From Prevotellaceae bacterium UBA2448 (GTDB taxonomy: Bacteria > Bacteroidota > Bacteroidia > Bacteroidales > Bacteroidaceae): a stretch of DNA of 64,000 bases. Under the pieces are notes generated by a model, which saw nothing but the letters and a program-made list of their open reading frames with translations, did no database searches and was not told the origin of the DNA. Shown in pieces: positions 43,144 through 52,300 of the stretch. The position numbers and the translations under genes are program-made. Numbering within the stretch: the first letter of the stretch is position 1; every line of letters starts with the position of its first letter. Location of the stretch: the NCBI GenBank assembly GCA_002342585.1, contig DDQG01000016.1:1-64000 (forward strand). Reading direction: 5' to 3'.

Positions 43144-43752
43144 ATGGACAAATTATCTTATTCATTAGGATTGGGTATCGGACAGCAGCTCCTGCAGATG
43201 GGACTGAAGGATACTCTGGTAGTTAACGATTTCGCTGCATCTATCGCTGATGTGCTCAAAGGAAATGATCTGAAGGTGAACCATCAGGAGGCTCAGCAGA
43301 TTGTGAATAGTTTCTTTGCTGAACAAGAGGCTCGTCAGCGTGCTGCACAGGCTGAAGCTGGCAAGGCTGCGAAGGTGGAGGGTGAGAAGTTCCTCGCTGA
43401 GAATGCCAAGAAGCAAGGCATCACCGTGACTAAGTCGGGTCTGCAGTACGAAGTGCTCACTGAGGGTGCAGGTAAGCAGCCAAAGGCAAGCGATACTGTT
43501 CGTTGCCACTACGAGGGCAGACTGCTCGACGGTACTGTTTTCGATTCTTCTTATAAGCGCAACCAACCAGCTGACTTCGGTCTGCAACAGGTAATCGCAG
43601 GATGGACTGAGGGCGTGCAACTGATGAAGGAGGGTTCGAAGTTCCGCTTCTACATCCCTTATATGCTCGCATACGGCGAGGGCGGTGCAGGCGCATCTAT
43701 TCCTCCGTTTGCAACTCTTATCTTCGACGTAGAACTCATTAAGGTGCTCTAG
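43144..43752 (+). CDS. Cytoplasmic FKBP-type prolyl isomerase (FklB/FKBP22-like)
   Basis: 202 residues without a signal peptide. N-terminal dimerisation domain (1-90, beginning MDKLSYSLGLGIGQQLLQMG) and FKBP fold (about 95-202: VRCHYEGRLLDGTVFDSSYK, VIAGWTEGVQLMKEG, YGEGGAGASIPPFATLIFDVEL). Length equals FKBP22. It shares architecture with the two exported FKBPs at 36525-38420, but this copy is cytoplasmic. An SGNH hydrolase gene starts 2 bases after its stop. Confidence 0.93.
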   Translation: MDKLSYSLGLGIGQQLLQMGLKDTLVVNDFAASIADVLKGNDLKVNHQEAQQIVNSFFAEQEARQRAAQAEAGKAAKVEGEKFLAENAKKQGITVTKSGLQYEVLTEGAGKQPKASDTVRCHYEGRLLDGTVFDSSYKRNQPADFGLQQVIAGWTEGVQLMKEGSKFRFYIPYMLAYGEGGAGASIPPFATLIFDVELIKVL

Positions 43753-43754
43753 TT

Positions 43755-44426
43755 ATGTCGTTGCGAATTGTTGTTTTGGCGCTTGTCCTGCTTTCTGCTG
43801 TTGCCGGCAAGGCACAGGAGATGATGAATGTCATTGGCGATTCGTACGTGGCTAATCATCGTCGTCCGAAGGAGGAGGCATGGCACTACAAACTGGCGCA
43901 GCAGCGCGGTTATGTGTATAATAACTACGGCAAGAACGGCTCTTGTGTGGCTTTCGACCGCACTCACGATGGCAAGTGGAATTTCGGTCCTGCTATGTGG
44001 CAGCGCTATAAGACGATGAATCCACAGGCTGATTATGTAATCATCATTGCCGGACATAACGATGCCGGTAAGGTGGGGGAGAATGCAGACTCGCTTAGGA
44101 TGTTCCGCGACTCGCTCGAGGTTCTCCTATCTGGCATCGAAACTCTATGTCCGAATGCACGCATCGGTTATGTCACTCCGTGGTATGTGGACCGTCCCGG
44201 TTTCAAGCAGGTGTGCAAGGTGATTAAGCAGGTGTGTCGTCGCCATAAGATTCCGGTACTCTGGAACTACACTCCTAAGTGCGTAATCCAGGTGCGCAAC
44301 GATGATTTCCGTCGTAAGTATTTCCAGGGACCAAAGGATACTGCCCACCTGAATGCTGACGGACATGATCTCTTCTTGCCTGTAGCAACGCAGTGGTTCG
44401 ATAAAAACCTTAGGAAAAAGGAGTAA
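43755..44426 (+). CDS. SGNH/GDSL-type hydrolase
   Basis: 223 residues with a signal peptide (about 1-20). Catalytic blocks: block I NVIGDSYVANH (Ser of GDSY), oxyanion Gly/Asn in the IIAGHNDAGK segment, and block V DTAHLNADGHDLF (Asp and His). Likely an esterase/deacetylase acting on an extracellular sugar or lipid ester. It is cotranscribed with an FKBP. Confidence 0.85.
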   Translation: MSLRIVVLALVLLSAVAGKAQEMMNVIGDSYVANHRRPKEEAWHYKLAQQRGYVYNNYGKNGSCVAFDRTHDGKWNFGPAMWQRYKTMNPQADYVIIIAGHNDAGKVGENADSLRMFRDSLEVLLSGIETLCPNARIGYVTPWYVDRPGFKQVCKVIKQVCRRHKIPVLWNYTPKCVIQVRNDDFRRKYFQGPKDTAHLNADGHDLFLPVATQWFDKNLRKKE

Positions 44427-44440
44427 AAAAGGAGTAAGAA

Positions 44441-44522
44441 GGAATTTATAGGGGAGTTAAAGGGACGGAACTGATTATTGCATGGTTTCTCTATTGTCTC
44501 TTTAACTCCTCTATAACTTCCC
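44441..44522. repeat. Long inverted repeat between converging genes
   Basis: The arm 44441-44465 (GGAATTTATAGGGGAGTTAA...) is largely complementary to 44497-44522, with a loop of about 31 bases. It lies between the SGNH hydrolase stop and the GT9 stop, so it is likely a bidirectional terminator. The upstream AAAAAGGAGTAAAAAAGGAGTAA is a short direct repeat. Confidence 0.65.
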
Positions 44523-44523
44523 T

Positions 44524-45597
44524 TTAACTTCTTTTTTCCACAAGCTTTTCTACTATTCGGTCGGCAACGATGTCGGGTGTGATTTGCGTCATGCAGCGCA
44601 GGTCTTTCAGTTTGCAGGTTTTGTTGCCATAGACGGAACAGGGTCGGCAGGGCAGGTCGCACTGCTCGATGATGTCGGCACGGGTGGTGTTCCACGGCAG
44701 GAATCCGGCAGAGGGGTGGGTGGCTCCCCAGATGCTGAGGGTAGGCACTCCGAGTATGGCTGCCATATGCATGTTGGCAGAGTCCATACAAAGCATAAGG
44801 TCGAGCCGCGACATGAGGAGCAGTTCGTCGTGTAGTCCGCCCAGTCGACGACAAATACTCTTCACGTTTTCGTCTTCGAAGCGTTCCAATTGTGCCGCTT
44901 CCTTGTCGCCTGCTCCGAAAAGGAATACCTTATAACCATATTCAGTACAAAGGGCAATGACATCGCCCATCATATAGAGCGGATACATCTTCGGGTCGTG
45001 GGCTGCAAACGGAGCTATGCCTATCCAGCGCTCGCCTGGTTCTTTCTTTCCTGCAAAACGGGTAATGGGCAGGAAGTCTTCATTTTTCAAATCTATAATC
45101 GGTTCGTCGGGGTGCAGTTTGAGACTGAGTCCTAACTGACGGAACACATCGGCATAGCGTTCGAACATAGACGGCAGCGGATCATGGTCGGTGCCATGAC
45201 CCAATATCTCGCGTTTCAGTTTGCGCCCCTTGTTGATGACAGCCACACGGGCACTGGTCATGCGGAAACGGTTATGCAGGTATTTTGTGCGCAGTACGTC
45301 GTGGAGGTCGGCAACAGCTTCGAATCCCTGTTTGTGAAGCATGGAAAAGAGGCGTTCCAGTCCCAGCAGTCCTTTGTAGTTGGCAAGGTCGATACCCTTT
45401 ACCTCTACATTCGACGGTACCCACTCGAAAAGGGGGAGGAATTTCTTACGAGTCAGCATAGTGATGCGCAGGTCGGGATGCTGGCGTGCCAACTGGGTGA
45501 GCACAGGCACAGTCATGGCTACGTCGCCCATGGCAGAGAAGCGCATGGCGAGTAATCTCTTTATTTCCTTTGGTTCTTTTCGCTTGAGTTCCATCAT
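44524..45597 (-). CDS. Family 9 glycosyltransferase (heptosyltransferase type)
   Basis: 357 residues, GT-B fold, in the ADP-heptose:LPS heptosyltransferase family. N-terminal LLAMRFSAMGDVAMTVPVL, then KYLHNRFRM near 105, and C-terminal IGIAPFAAHDPKMYPLYMM, LMCMDSANMHMAAILGVPTLSIWGATHPSAGFLPW. A Cys-rich stretch near the end (CDLPCRPCSVYGNKTC) is unusual but occurs in some Bacteroidetes members. Probably builds the LPS core. It is transcribed alone, divergent from metG. Confidence 0.88.
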   Translation of the reverse strand: MMELKRKEPKEIKRLLAMRFSAMGDVAMTVPVLTQLARQHPDLRITMLTRKKFLPLFEWVPSNVEVKGIDLANYKGLLGLERLFSMLHKQGFEAVADLHDVLRTKYLHNRFRMTSARVAVINKGRKLKREILGHGTDHDPLPSMFERYADVFRQLGLSLKLHPDEPIIDLKNEDFLPITRFAGKKEPGERWIGIAPFAAHDPKMYPLYMMGDVIALCTEYGYKVFLFGAGDKEAAQLERFEDENVKSICRRLGGLHDELLLMSRLDLMLCMDSANMHMAAILGVPTLSIWGATHPSAGFLPWNTTRADIIEQCDLPCRPCSVYGNKTCKLKDLRCMTQITPDIVADRIVEKLVEKRS

Positions 45598-45641
45598 CGT
45601 TTTTTCTTAGTTAGAATTGTTTTGTCATCGTAAAAACATCG

Positions 45642-45649
45642 CAAATTTA
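45642..45649 (-). promoter_or_regulatory. -7 element TAAATTTG for the GT9 gene
   Basis: Exact TAnnTTTG on the minus strand, 45 bases before the ATG at 45597. Divergent from metG. Confidence 0.55.
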
Positions 45650-45682
45650 GGGATAATTAAATGAAATGTGAAAAAATACACG

Positions 45683-45690
45683 TACCTTTG
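45683..45690 (+). promoter_or_regulatory. -7 element TACCTTTG for metG
   Basis: Exact TACCTTTG, 28 bases before the chosen metG ATG at 45719, and inside the longer frame from 45668, which rules that start out. Confidence 0.6.
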
Positions 45691-45718
45691 TGCGTCATTT
45701 ATAATAAAATATCAAAAT

Positions 45719-47785
45719 ATGGAAAGAAAAAACTATAAGAGAACTACCGTGACTTCGGCTTTGCCTTATGCCAACGGACCTGTTCACATCGGACATCTGG
45801 CAGGTGTATATGTACCTGCTGATATCTATGTCAGATACCTGCGTCTGAAGGGTAGAGAGGTGATGTTCATTGGCGGAAGCGACGAACACGGAGTGCCGGT
45901 GACTATTCGTGCGAAGAAGGAGGGGTGTACTGTGCAGGATGTTGTGGATCGCTACCACGGCATCATCAAGAAGTCGTTCGAGGACTTCGGTATCTCGTTC
46001 GACGTGTATTCACGTACTACCAGCAAGATTCACCATCAGTTTGCTGCCGATTTTTTCCGTAAACTGTATGATGAGGGTAAGTTCGTAGAACAAACCACAG
46101 AACAGTTTTACGACGAGGAGACTAAGCAGTTCCTGACTGACCGTAACATAAAAGGCGAATGTCCGCGCTGCCATGCTGAGGGCGCTTATGGAGACCAGTG
46201 CGAGAAGTGTGGTGCTACCCTCTCGCCTGAAGAACTCATCAACCCAGTGAATGCCATCAACGGCAATCCGCTCGTGAAGAAGGCTACAAAACACTGGTAC
46301 TTGCCACTCAACGATTATCAGCAGTGGCTCGAACAGTGGATTCTCAAGGATCATCAGGAGTGGCGCAGCAATGTATATGGACAATGCAAGAGCTGGCTCG
46401 ACGGAGGACTGAAACCACGTGCTGTAACGCGCGATCTCGATTGGGGAATCCCTGTGCCTGTAGAGGGTGCCGACGGAAAGGTGCTCTATGTGTGGTTCGA
46501 TGCTCCAATCGGATATATCAGCAATACTAAGGAACTCTGCGAAAAGGAACCTGAGAAGTGGGGTACATGGCAGAAGTGGTGGCAGGACGATGAGAGCCGA
46601 CTCATCCATTTCATCGGAAAAGACAATATAGTGTTCCATTGCATCGTTTTCCCGACTATGCTAAAGGCTCACGGTGATTATATCTTACCTGACAACGTGC
46701 CGGCTAACGAATTCCTTAATCTCGAAGGTAATAAGATTTCCACTTCGAAGAACTATGCCGTATGGCTCAACGAATACCTCGAGGAGATGCCAGGACGACA
46801 GGACGAACTCCGTTATGTGCTTACTGCCAATGCTCCAGAGACAAAGGACAACGACTTTACTTGGGCAGATTTCCAGGCTCGTTGCAACAACGAACTCGTA
46901 GCTGTCTATGGTAATTTCGTAAATCGTGCTCTCCAGTTGACTCAGAAGTACTACGACGGCAAGGTGCCCGAATGTGGCACTCTGACCGATACCGACCGCG
47001 CTACTCTTGATGAGTTTGTGAGCGTGAAGGATAGGGTAGAGTCTCTGCTTGAGAACTTCAAGTTCCGCGATGCTCAGAAGGAAGCCATGAACCTGGCTCG
47101 CATCGGAAATAAATATATCGCAGACGAAGAACCTTGGAAGGTAATCAAGACCGACCCTGAGCGCGTGAAGACTATTATCTATATATCTCTCCAGCTTACG
47201 GCAAACCTCGCCATTGCGTTCGAACCGTTCCTGCCGTTCTCATCGGCTCGTCTGCGCCAGATGATTAACATGAACGAACTGAACTGGGAAGACCTTGGCA
47301 AGACTGATATCCTGCCTGCTGGAAAACAACTGAATAAGCCGGAACTGCTCTTCTCGAAGATTGAAGATGATGCTATCAAGTTCCAGATGGATAAGCTCGA
47401 GGCTACTCTCAAAGCAAATGCCGAGGCAAATGCTGAGGCAGCTCCAGTGAAACCAACTGTGTCGTTCGACGACTTCCAGAAGGTGGATATCCGTGTCGGT
47501 ACAGTGCTGGAATGCGAACGAGTGCCAAAGATGAAGAAACTCCTGCAGTTCAAGATTGACGACGGCACTCCACACGGACGCACCATCGTCAGCGGTATTG
47601 CCCAGCACTACGAACCCGAACAACTCGTCGGCAAACAGGTACTCTTCATCGCAAACCTCGCTCCACGCGAATTCAAGAACGGACTTGTCAGCCAGGGCAT
47701 GATTCTCTCTGCCGAAAACTGGGATGGCAGCCTCAGTGTAACAACAGTAGAACGAAACGTAAAAGGCGGTAGTATCGTATGCTAA
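45719..47785 (+). CDS. metG: Methionyl-tRNA synthetase with C-terminal tRNA-binding domain
   Basis: 688 residues from ATG 45719. Class I: HIGH motif in PYANGPVHIGHLAG; zinc knuckle CPRC-x8-CEKC near 145-160; KMSKS-type loop KISTSKN near 335; anticodon domain and a C-terminal EMAP/Trbp111-like tRNA-binding domain (about 578-688: FDDFQKVDIRVGTV, SQGMILSAE) joined by an Ala-rich linker. Complete. The start was chosen because the upstream ATG at 45668 precedes the promoter -7 box. Confidence 0.96.
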   Translation: MERKNYKRTTVTSALPYANGPVHIGHLAGVYVPADIYVRYLRLKGREVMFIGGSDEHGVPVTIRAKKEGCTVQDVVDRYHGIIKKSFEDFGISFDVYSRTTSKIHHQFAADFFRKLYDEGKFVEQTTEQFYDEETKQFLTDRNIKGECPRCHAEGAYGDQCEKCGATLSPEELINPVNAINGNPLVKKATKHWYLPLNDYQQWLEQWILKDHQEWRSNVYGQCKSWLDGGLKPRAVTRDLDWGIPVPVEGADGKVLYVWFDAPIGYISNTKELCEKEPEKWGTWQKWWQDDESRLIHFIGKDNIVFHCIVFPTMLKAHGDYILPDNVPANEFLNLEGNKISTSKNYAVWLNEYLEEMPGRQDELRYVLTANAPETKDNDFTWADFQARCNNELVAVYGNFVNRALQLTQKYYDGKVPECGTLTDTDRATLDEFVSVKDRVESLLENFKFRDAQKEAMNLARIGNKYIADEEPWKVIKTDPERVKTIIYISLQLTANLAIAFEPFLPFSSARLRQMINMNELNWEDLGKTDILPAGKQLNKPELLFSKIEDDAIKFQMDKLEATLKANAEANAEAAPVKPTVSFDDFQKVDIRVGTVLECERVPKMKKLLQFKIDDGTPHGRTIVSGIAQHYEPEQLVGKQVLFIANLAPREFKNGLVSQGMILSAENWDGSLSVTTVERNVKGGSIVC

Positions 47786-47802
47786 AACGAGAATATAAAA
47801 TG

Positions 47803-47834
47803 AAAAATAGGACTTCAAACGAAGTCCTATTTTT
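47803..47834. terminator. Bidirectional terminator
   Basis: A 14-bp stem AAAAATAGGACTTC / GAAGTCCTATTTTT with AAAC loop and T-runs on both strands, serving metG and the OmpA-like gene. Confidence 0.9.
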
Positions 47835-47853
47835 TTATTGTGTCTTGAATAAA

Positions 47854-48993
47854 TTATTCAACGCATTTTCCTACGATAATAACACAACGGTTCTTGTCGT
47901 TCTCAGCGAATGGCTGAATAGTGTCACCATGAGAGTCAACCTTAATTTGTGAAGAAGGAATACCCTTGTCCTGAAGTGCCTGTGCAGCCTTTTCAGCACG
48001 CTGACGAGCATATTCTTTGTTTACACGAGGATTACCTGTGCCCTTATCTGCATATCCGTCAACAGTGATGACTTTCTGCTTCTCTGGATTTGCTTTGTAC
48101 CAGTCTGCAACCTTACTTATAATCGCCATTCTATCTGCGTCAAGGTCTGATTCACGAATGAGGTAGAATATTTCCTTGTTTACAGGATTGATGATTACTG
48201 GAACAGGAACTGGTTCTGGTTCTGGCTCACGAACAACAACTGGTGGCACAGGAGCAGGTTCTGGTGCCTTAACTTTCTTGTGACCGAACTTGTAAGTGAG
48301 AGAGAGCTGAGCTGTCAGCATCCAGTCGTCGCTGTTGTTGAACTTTGAGTTGAAACGGTCGTCAAGAGAGTTGAGGTCAACTTCTACACCTATGCTGAAG
48401 TTCTTGTGAATATTGAAATCTGCTAATACACCAAAACGGATGTTGTGGTTGAGGAGTTGCTTACGAGTTGTACCTGGTCCCCAAGCATTTGAGATGTCTT
48501 CCTGAATGGCTGTTGCTGTTCCAGCTGCCACTGCGTTGCGATTGCCGTTTACAATGTTGGAGAAGTCTTTGTTGCCCCATGCAAGGTTTGCACCAATACC
48601 ACCGATGAGGTAGAGGTCAACAAAACGCTTGTTGGTTGCCTTAAAGATATTGAACACGTTGAGCATCAAGTCAACATTTCCTGTGATATACTTGAATTTG
48701 TAGTTTGCACCGATAGACTTCAAACCATTCTTTGTTTCAATGCCGTTAAAGTGGAGACGGGCACCTACAATGTTGGAAAACATACGACCAACGCCAACAC
48801 TAAATGTTGGGTTGAATTTGCTACCTGGTGAAAATACCTTGTTTACACCACCCTGAACCTGTACGAATGTGTATGGCTGGGGCTTGTAACCAAGGGCTTG
48901 TGCTTCGGCTTCTGCCTCAGGATTCTGAGCATTAGCAGTCAGTGCTACAAGACCTAAAACGGTTGTTGCAATGATAGATTTAAGATTACGCAT
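47854..48993 (-). CDS. OmpA-like outer-membrane protein
   Basis: 379 residues with a signal peptide (about 1-22). N-terminal beta-barrel (about 40-245), a Pro/Glu/Val linker (about 248-272, EPEPEPVPVPV), and a C-terminal OmpA peptidoglycan-binding domain (about 275-375: VDGYADKGTGNPRVNKEYARQRA). Anchors the outer membrane to peptidoglycan. Transcribed alone from a consensus promoter. Confidence 0.92.
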   Translation of the reverse strand: MRNLKSIIATTVLGLVALTANAQNPEAEAEAQALGYKPQPYTFVQVQGGVNKVFSPGSKFNPTFSVGVGRMFSNIVGARLHFNGIETKNGLKSIGANYKFKYITGNVDLMLNVFNIFKATNKRFVDLYLIGGIGANLAWGNKDFSNIVNGNRNAVAAGTATAIQEDISNAWGPGTTRKQLLNHNIRFGVLADFNIHKNFSIGVEVDLNSLDDRFNSKFNNSDDWMLTAQLSLTYKFGHKKVKAPEPAPVPPVVVREPEPEPVPVPVIINPVNKEIFYLIRESDLDADRMAIISKVADWYKANPEKQKVITVDGYADKGTGNPRVNKEYARQRAEKAAQALQDKGIPSSQIKVDSHGDTIQPFAENDKNRCVIIVGKCVE

Positions 48994-49030
48994 AGTTAAG
49001 AATTTTATGTTTTAAATAGTAAAAGCGCGT

Positions 49031-49062
49031 CAAAATTAGTTAATATTCAATAAACAAGCAAA
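49031..49062 (-). promoter_or_regulatory. Consensus promoter of the OmpA-like gene
   Basis: Minus-strand TTTG (49062-49059), 20 bases, TAATTTTG (49038-49031), 38 bases before the ATG: a textbook Bacteroidetes promoter. Confidence 0.8.
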
Positions 49063-49124
49063 GAAAGGTTGCATTTTTTTATCTTTTCTGTGCTTTTGAT
49101 GTTCTTAATGGCTGTTTTTTAATA

Positions 49125-49322
49125 TCAGTAGAACAAGGTTGAGATGATTTGTGGGGTGTTATATATCATTGAACAGACAAAAAACACTGTTATGAATAAT
49201 CCCAATGTGATACTGATTGCTTTCAGAGTAGTGTTTAGCCATTTTTGTTCGAAATTAATCCATGTGGGCACGACGCTCATTAGAAATATGCCCAGTAATA
49301 CAAATATTATTGTGGTTGCCAT
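49125..49322 (-). CDS. Small two-span membrane protein
   Basis: 65 residues from ATG 49322 (MATTIIFVLLGIF). Two predicted membrane helices, about 3-18 and 34-55, with a short WINFEQKWLNTT loop. The longer frame to 49388 is rejected since it runs through the purL hairpin at 49354-49389. No family recognised. No clear promoter of its own; it may be read through from purL. Confidence 0.55.
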   Translation of the reverse strand: MATTIIFVLLGIFLMSVVPTWINFEQKWLNTTLKAISITLGLFITVFFVCSMIYNTPQIISTLFY

Positions 49323-49353
49323 TGTGTGATAAGTTGTGTGTGTCTTGTAAAAC

Positions 49354-49389
49354 AGTGTTTCCACGCGCCTCAAGACGCGTGGAAACACT
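49354..49389 (-). terminator. Hairpin after purL
   Basis: A perfect 14-bp stem AGTGTTTCCACGCG / CGCGTGGAAACACT with an 8-base loop lies just past the purL stop. T-run is weak (TGTTTT), so it may be a partial terminator. Confidence 0.65.
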
Positions 49390-49393
49390 TATA

Positions 49394-52300
49394 TTATTGT
49401 TTTTCTATCCACTTGCGTGCGTTCACGAATGCCTCTACCCAAGGGGTGATTTCATCGTGTTTGCGCTCAGCAGGATAATTGGCTTGCTGCCAAGGGAAGA
49501 TGGCACGCTCCAAGTGTGGCATCATTGCCAAATGGCGACCATCAGCCGAAACAAGTCCTGCTACATCGTAGGTAGAACCATTAGGATTTGCTGGATATCC
49601 TGAGTAGTTATACTTAGCTACTATATTGTATTCCGACTCAGTTTTTGGTAAACTGAAGTTTCCTTCGCCATGAGCTACCCAAATACCCAGTTTGTTGCCT
49701 GACAGACTGCCAAACATAACGGAGTCGTTCTGAGGAATCTGGAGAGTGACAAATTCGCTTTCGAACTTATGACTTACGTTGTGGAGCATACGCGCATAGT
49801 TGTGTTTGTAATCCATCAGACGTTGAGCATCGAGCAGGTCGCCAGTTACAGGTTGGTTGTTTATCAGACCTAACTCAATCATAAGCTGACAACCGTTGCA
49901 GATACCAAGTGAGAGGGTGTCTTTTCTGTTGTAGAAAGCATCTAGAGTTGCCTTTGCCTTAGGGTTGAAAAGGAAGGCTCCTGCCCATCCCTTTGCACTG
50001 CCAAGAACATCAGAATTGGAGAAACCACCGCAGAAAACAATCATATTGATGTCTTCTAGTGTTTCGCGTCCGCTGACTAGGTCGGTCATCATAACGTCTT
50101 TCACGTCGAAGCCTGCCAAATAGAGTGAGTAAGCCATTTCACGTTCGCCGTTTGTTCCTTTTTCACGGATGATGGCTGCCTTCGGACGTTTAGCATTTGG
50201 ATTGTTCTTGTGTGCTTCCAAATCGATGCCATATTGTGACATTTTACCGGTGAAATCAGCATTAAATTTATGTTCGATTGGCTGGTTCTTGTAGTTCTGG
50301 AAACGTTCCTTTGCCATACCATTGAAACTCTGCTTTGTGTCGAGACGGTATGATGTGGAGTACCAGATGTCGCGCAGTTTGTCTATATCAAAGCGACGGG
50401 TGCGGCTGTCTTTCTTTACTACGATTTCGCGCTCCTTGATAGGATGACCGATTTCAACGAAACCTACACCTGCATTGTTGAGCATCTTCTCTACGGTGCC
50501 CTTGTCGGAATTTTTTACCTGTATTACCACACTTGGGTTTTCAGCAAAGAGAAGTTTTACAGGATCTTTCTCGTTGATTCCGTTCAGATTTGCCTCTATA
50601 CCACCTTGTCGGTTTGCAAATGTCATTTCAAGCAGACAGGTGATGAGACCTCCGGCTGAGATGTCATGACCAGCAAGGATGAGTTCGTCCTTTACCAACT
50701 GGTTGACAGCCAAGAAGGCATCGCGGAAATATTCTGCATTTTGTACTGTAGGAACGTCGCTGCCTACTTTTCCAAGACTTTGAGCAAAAGCGCTACCTCC
50801 CAGTTTCAGTGTGTCGAAACTAAAGTCGATATGGAAGAGGGTAGTATCAGCATCGTTTACAAGAACTGGTGAAACGACTTTGCGTATATCGCTTACTTCG
50901 CCACCAGAACTTACGATTACTGTTCCCGGGCTGATAATCTTACTGCCGTCAGGATATTTCTGAGTCATAGACAGTGAGTCTTTTCCTGTTGGCACATTGA
51001 CTTGCAATTCGCAACAGAAGTCGGACAGAGCTTTCACACCTGCATAGAGACGTGCATCCTCGCCTTTCTGACTACGACATGGCCACATCCAGTTGGCTGA
51101 CAAACTTACGGAGTCAAGACCTTCTGCCATAGGAGCCCAAACAATATTTGTGAGCGATTCAGCTACTGATAACACACTGCCGGCAGCTGGGTCTGCTAGT
51201 CCTGCCTGTGGAGCATGACCGATGGCTGTTGCAATACCTTTCACACCACGATAATCGAGAGCTACGACACCACAGTCGCTCAGTGGTAACTGAATCTCAC
51301 CCTGACATTGCTGACGTGCAATCTTACCTGTGACACTACGGTCAACTTTATTTGTGAGCCAATCCTTACAAGCTACAGCCTCCAACTGGAGTACGTTTTC
51401 CAAGTATTCCTCTATGTTGTTGTATGAGTAAGAAACATCTTCATATTTACGCTCCGTTGTTTCATCGCGCATATATGTCTTTGGAGAGTGTCCGAACATC
51501 TGAGCTACATCGAGGTCGAACGGACGAACTCCGTCACCCTGCTCGAAAGCAAAATGTGCATCGCCGGTTGTTTCACCAACTACATAGAGCGGAGCACGTT
51601 CGCGTTCTGCAATTTTTCTTACGTGATCGATGTGTTTCTCGTCAATCAGCAGACCCATGCGCTCCTGGCTCTCGTTTGCAATTATCTCTTTGCTTGAAAG
51701 AGTTTTGTCTCCAATAGGCAGTTTAGTCATATCGATGAGTCCGCCACATTCTTCTACCAACTCTGACAAACAGTTTACGTGACCGGCACTACCGTGGTCG
51801 TGGATAGAAACTACTGGGTTTACATCCTCTTCGCACAGTGCTCGTACCAGGTTGTTGGCTCTTTTCTGCATTTCCGGATTGGCACGCTGTACTGCGTTCA
51901 ACTCGATTCCGCTTGAATAACGACCAGTGTCAACAGAACTTACAGAACCACCACCAAGTCCGATGCGATAGTTGTCGCCACCTACCACAACAATCTTATT
52001 TCCCTTCTCAGGTGTTCCTTTCAGACAGTCGCGTTTTGTTCCGTAACCTACACCTCCTGCCAGCATGATAACTTTGTCGTAACCATAGTTCTCATTATTT
52101 TCAGAGTGCTCAAATGTAAGTACAGAACCACAAATGAGCGGTTGACCGAATTTGTTACCGAAGTCTGAAGCACCATTCGAAGCCTTAATCAGAATCTGTT
52201 CTGGGGTCTGATAAAGCCATTTGCGTACAGGCAATATCTTTTCCCATTCCTGTGTGCAGTCACCATTGTTGCGAGGGTAGGAAGTCATATAGACTGCTGT

